A stretch of 64,000 bases of DNA from Bradyrhizobium diazoefficiens (GTDB lineage: Bacteria > Pseudomonadota > Alphaproteobacteria > Rhizobiales > Xanthobacteraceae), in the NCBI RefSeq assembly GCF_016599855.1, contig NZ_CP067041.1, forward strand, positions 3,038,001-3,102,000. Direction: 5' to 3'. Made by a program: the position numbers and the translations under genes. Below, one piece after another: positions 63,836 to 64,000 of this stretch. The notes below the pieces were generated by a model. That model ran no database searches and was not told where the DNA came from. It worked only from the letters and a program-made list of their open reading frames with translations. The first letter of the stretch is position 1. Each line of letters opens with the position of its first letter.

Positions 63836-64000
63836 ATGCCCATGAACGCTGCCGACTTCAACGATCCGATCAACCTCCAGGTGATGTGGAATCGCCTGAT
63901 CTTCATCGCCGACCAGGCCGACATCGTGCTCGGCCGCACCGCGTTCTCGCCGATCGTGCGCGAGAACCACGACTACGTGACGGTGTTGCTCGACAGTCGC
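63836..64000 (+). CDS. hyuB: Hydantoinase B-type subunit, partial (cut by window edge)
   Basis: 55 codons from ATG 63836 to the window edge: FNDPINLQVMWNRLIFIADQ followed by FSPIVRENHDYVTVLLDS. This is the HyuB N-terminus (DPxxxxVxxNxLxxIxxEM...SxxIRExxDF). It follows hyuA in the same direction, and the rest lies beyond the right edge. ATG 63842 is a possible alternative start. Confidence 0.85.
   Translation, partial: MPMNAADFNDPINLQVMWNRLIFIADQADIVLGRTAFSPIVRENHDYVTVLLDSR

Overview
The window looks like chromosomal DNA of a GC-rich alphaproteobacterium of the Bradyrhizobium / Rhodopseudomonas type. Three things suggest this: the density of ABC importers, the CoA-, hydantoinase- and molybdenum-hydroxylase-based catabolic operons, and the protein style. 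The genus is inferred from protein flavour only. I see no rRNA, tRNA, CRISPR array, replication gene or intact insertion sequence. Nearly everything is import, catabolism and local regulation of small carbon/nitrogen compounds, so the window reads as a run of adjacent 'import, degrade, sense' modules separated by short gaps that hold degraded gene pieces and repeats.

Module 1 (1-12328): a leftward Liv-type importer (permease cut by the window edge, plus binding protein) diverges from a rightward operon: Asp/Glu-racemase-like protein, Ohr/OsmC peroxidase, thiolase-fold protein without thiolase cysteines, DUF35-SDR fusion, cyclase/amidohydrolase, a second paralogous binding protein and an acyl-CoA synthetase. 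Then come a convergent marR and a rightward acyl-CoA dehydrogenase plus Rid protein. The likely logic is CoA activation, dehydrogenation and retro-aldol-type cleavage of an imported carboxylic acid. Two closely matching 22-bp sites (2183-2204 and 10556-10577) suggest that the MarR protein controls the whole module.

Module 2 (12801-26603, all leftward): AraC regulator, hydantoinase/oxoprolinase A and B, a TorT-like periplasmic binding protein with a ribose-type ATPase and two RbsC-type permeases, then a three-subunit molybdenum hydroxylase (FAD, 2Fe-2S, Mo). It looks like a self-contained importer and degradation route for a small, probably nitrogen-containing ring compound.

Module 3 (27231-44083): a pipecolate/2-aminoadipate (lysine) route. 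Leftward are a LysR regulator, HglS/DUF1338 2-oxoadipate dioxygenase, AmaB-type aldehyde dehydrogenase and aminotransferase. Rightward are an FAD amine oxidase, a Liv importer with fused LivHM permease, an XRE-cupin regulator, an ornithine-cyclodeaminase-family reductase and a 1105-residue fusion of a molybdopterin oxidoreductase with a ferredoxin-reductase/2Fe-2S tail. Module 4 (44694-51965) has an FAD-linked 2-hydroxyacid (D-2-hydroxyglutarate-type) dehydrogenase, a Tat-exported polyamine-type importer with fused permease, a DHDPS/KDG-aldolase-family lyase and an IclR regulator.

Module 5 (52466-64000): a secreted tannase-family esterase, then a full Liv importer, an aminotransferase, a NAC-like LysR regulator and a second hydantoinase A/B pair (B cut by the window edge). 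Two copies of GCCATA-N9-TATGGC, which fit the known NAC site ATA-N9-TAT, lie upstream of the importer and of hyuA and tie these genes into one probable regulon. Gaps hold an IS5-type transposase remnant and a flavoprotein fragment (26946-27221), a polyamine-permease fragment (52044-52280) and a dispersed ~100-bp repeat (12602-12699, 44211-44317).
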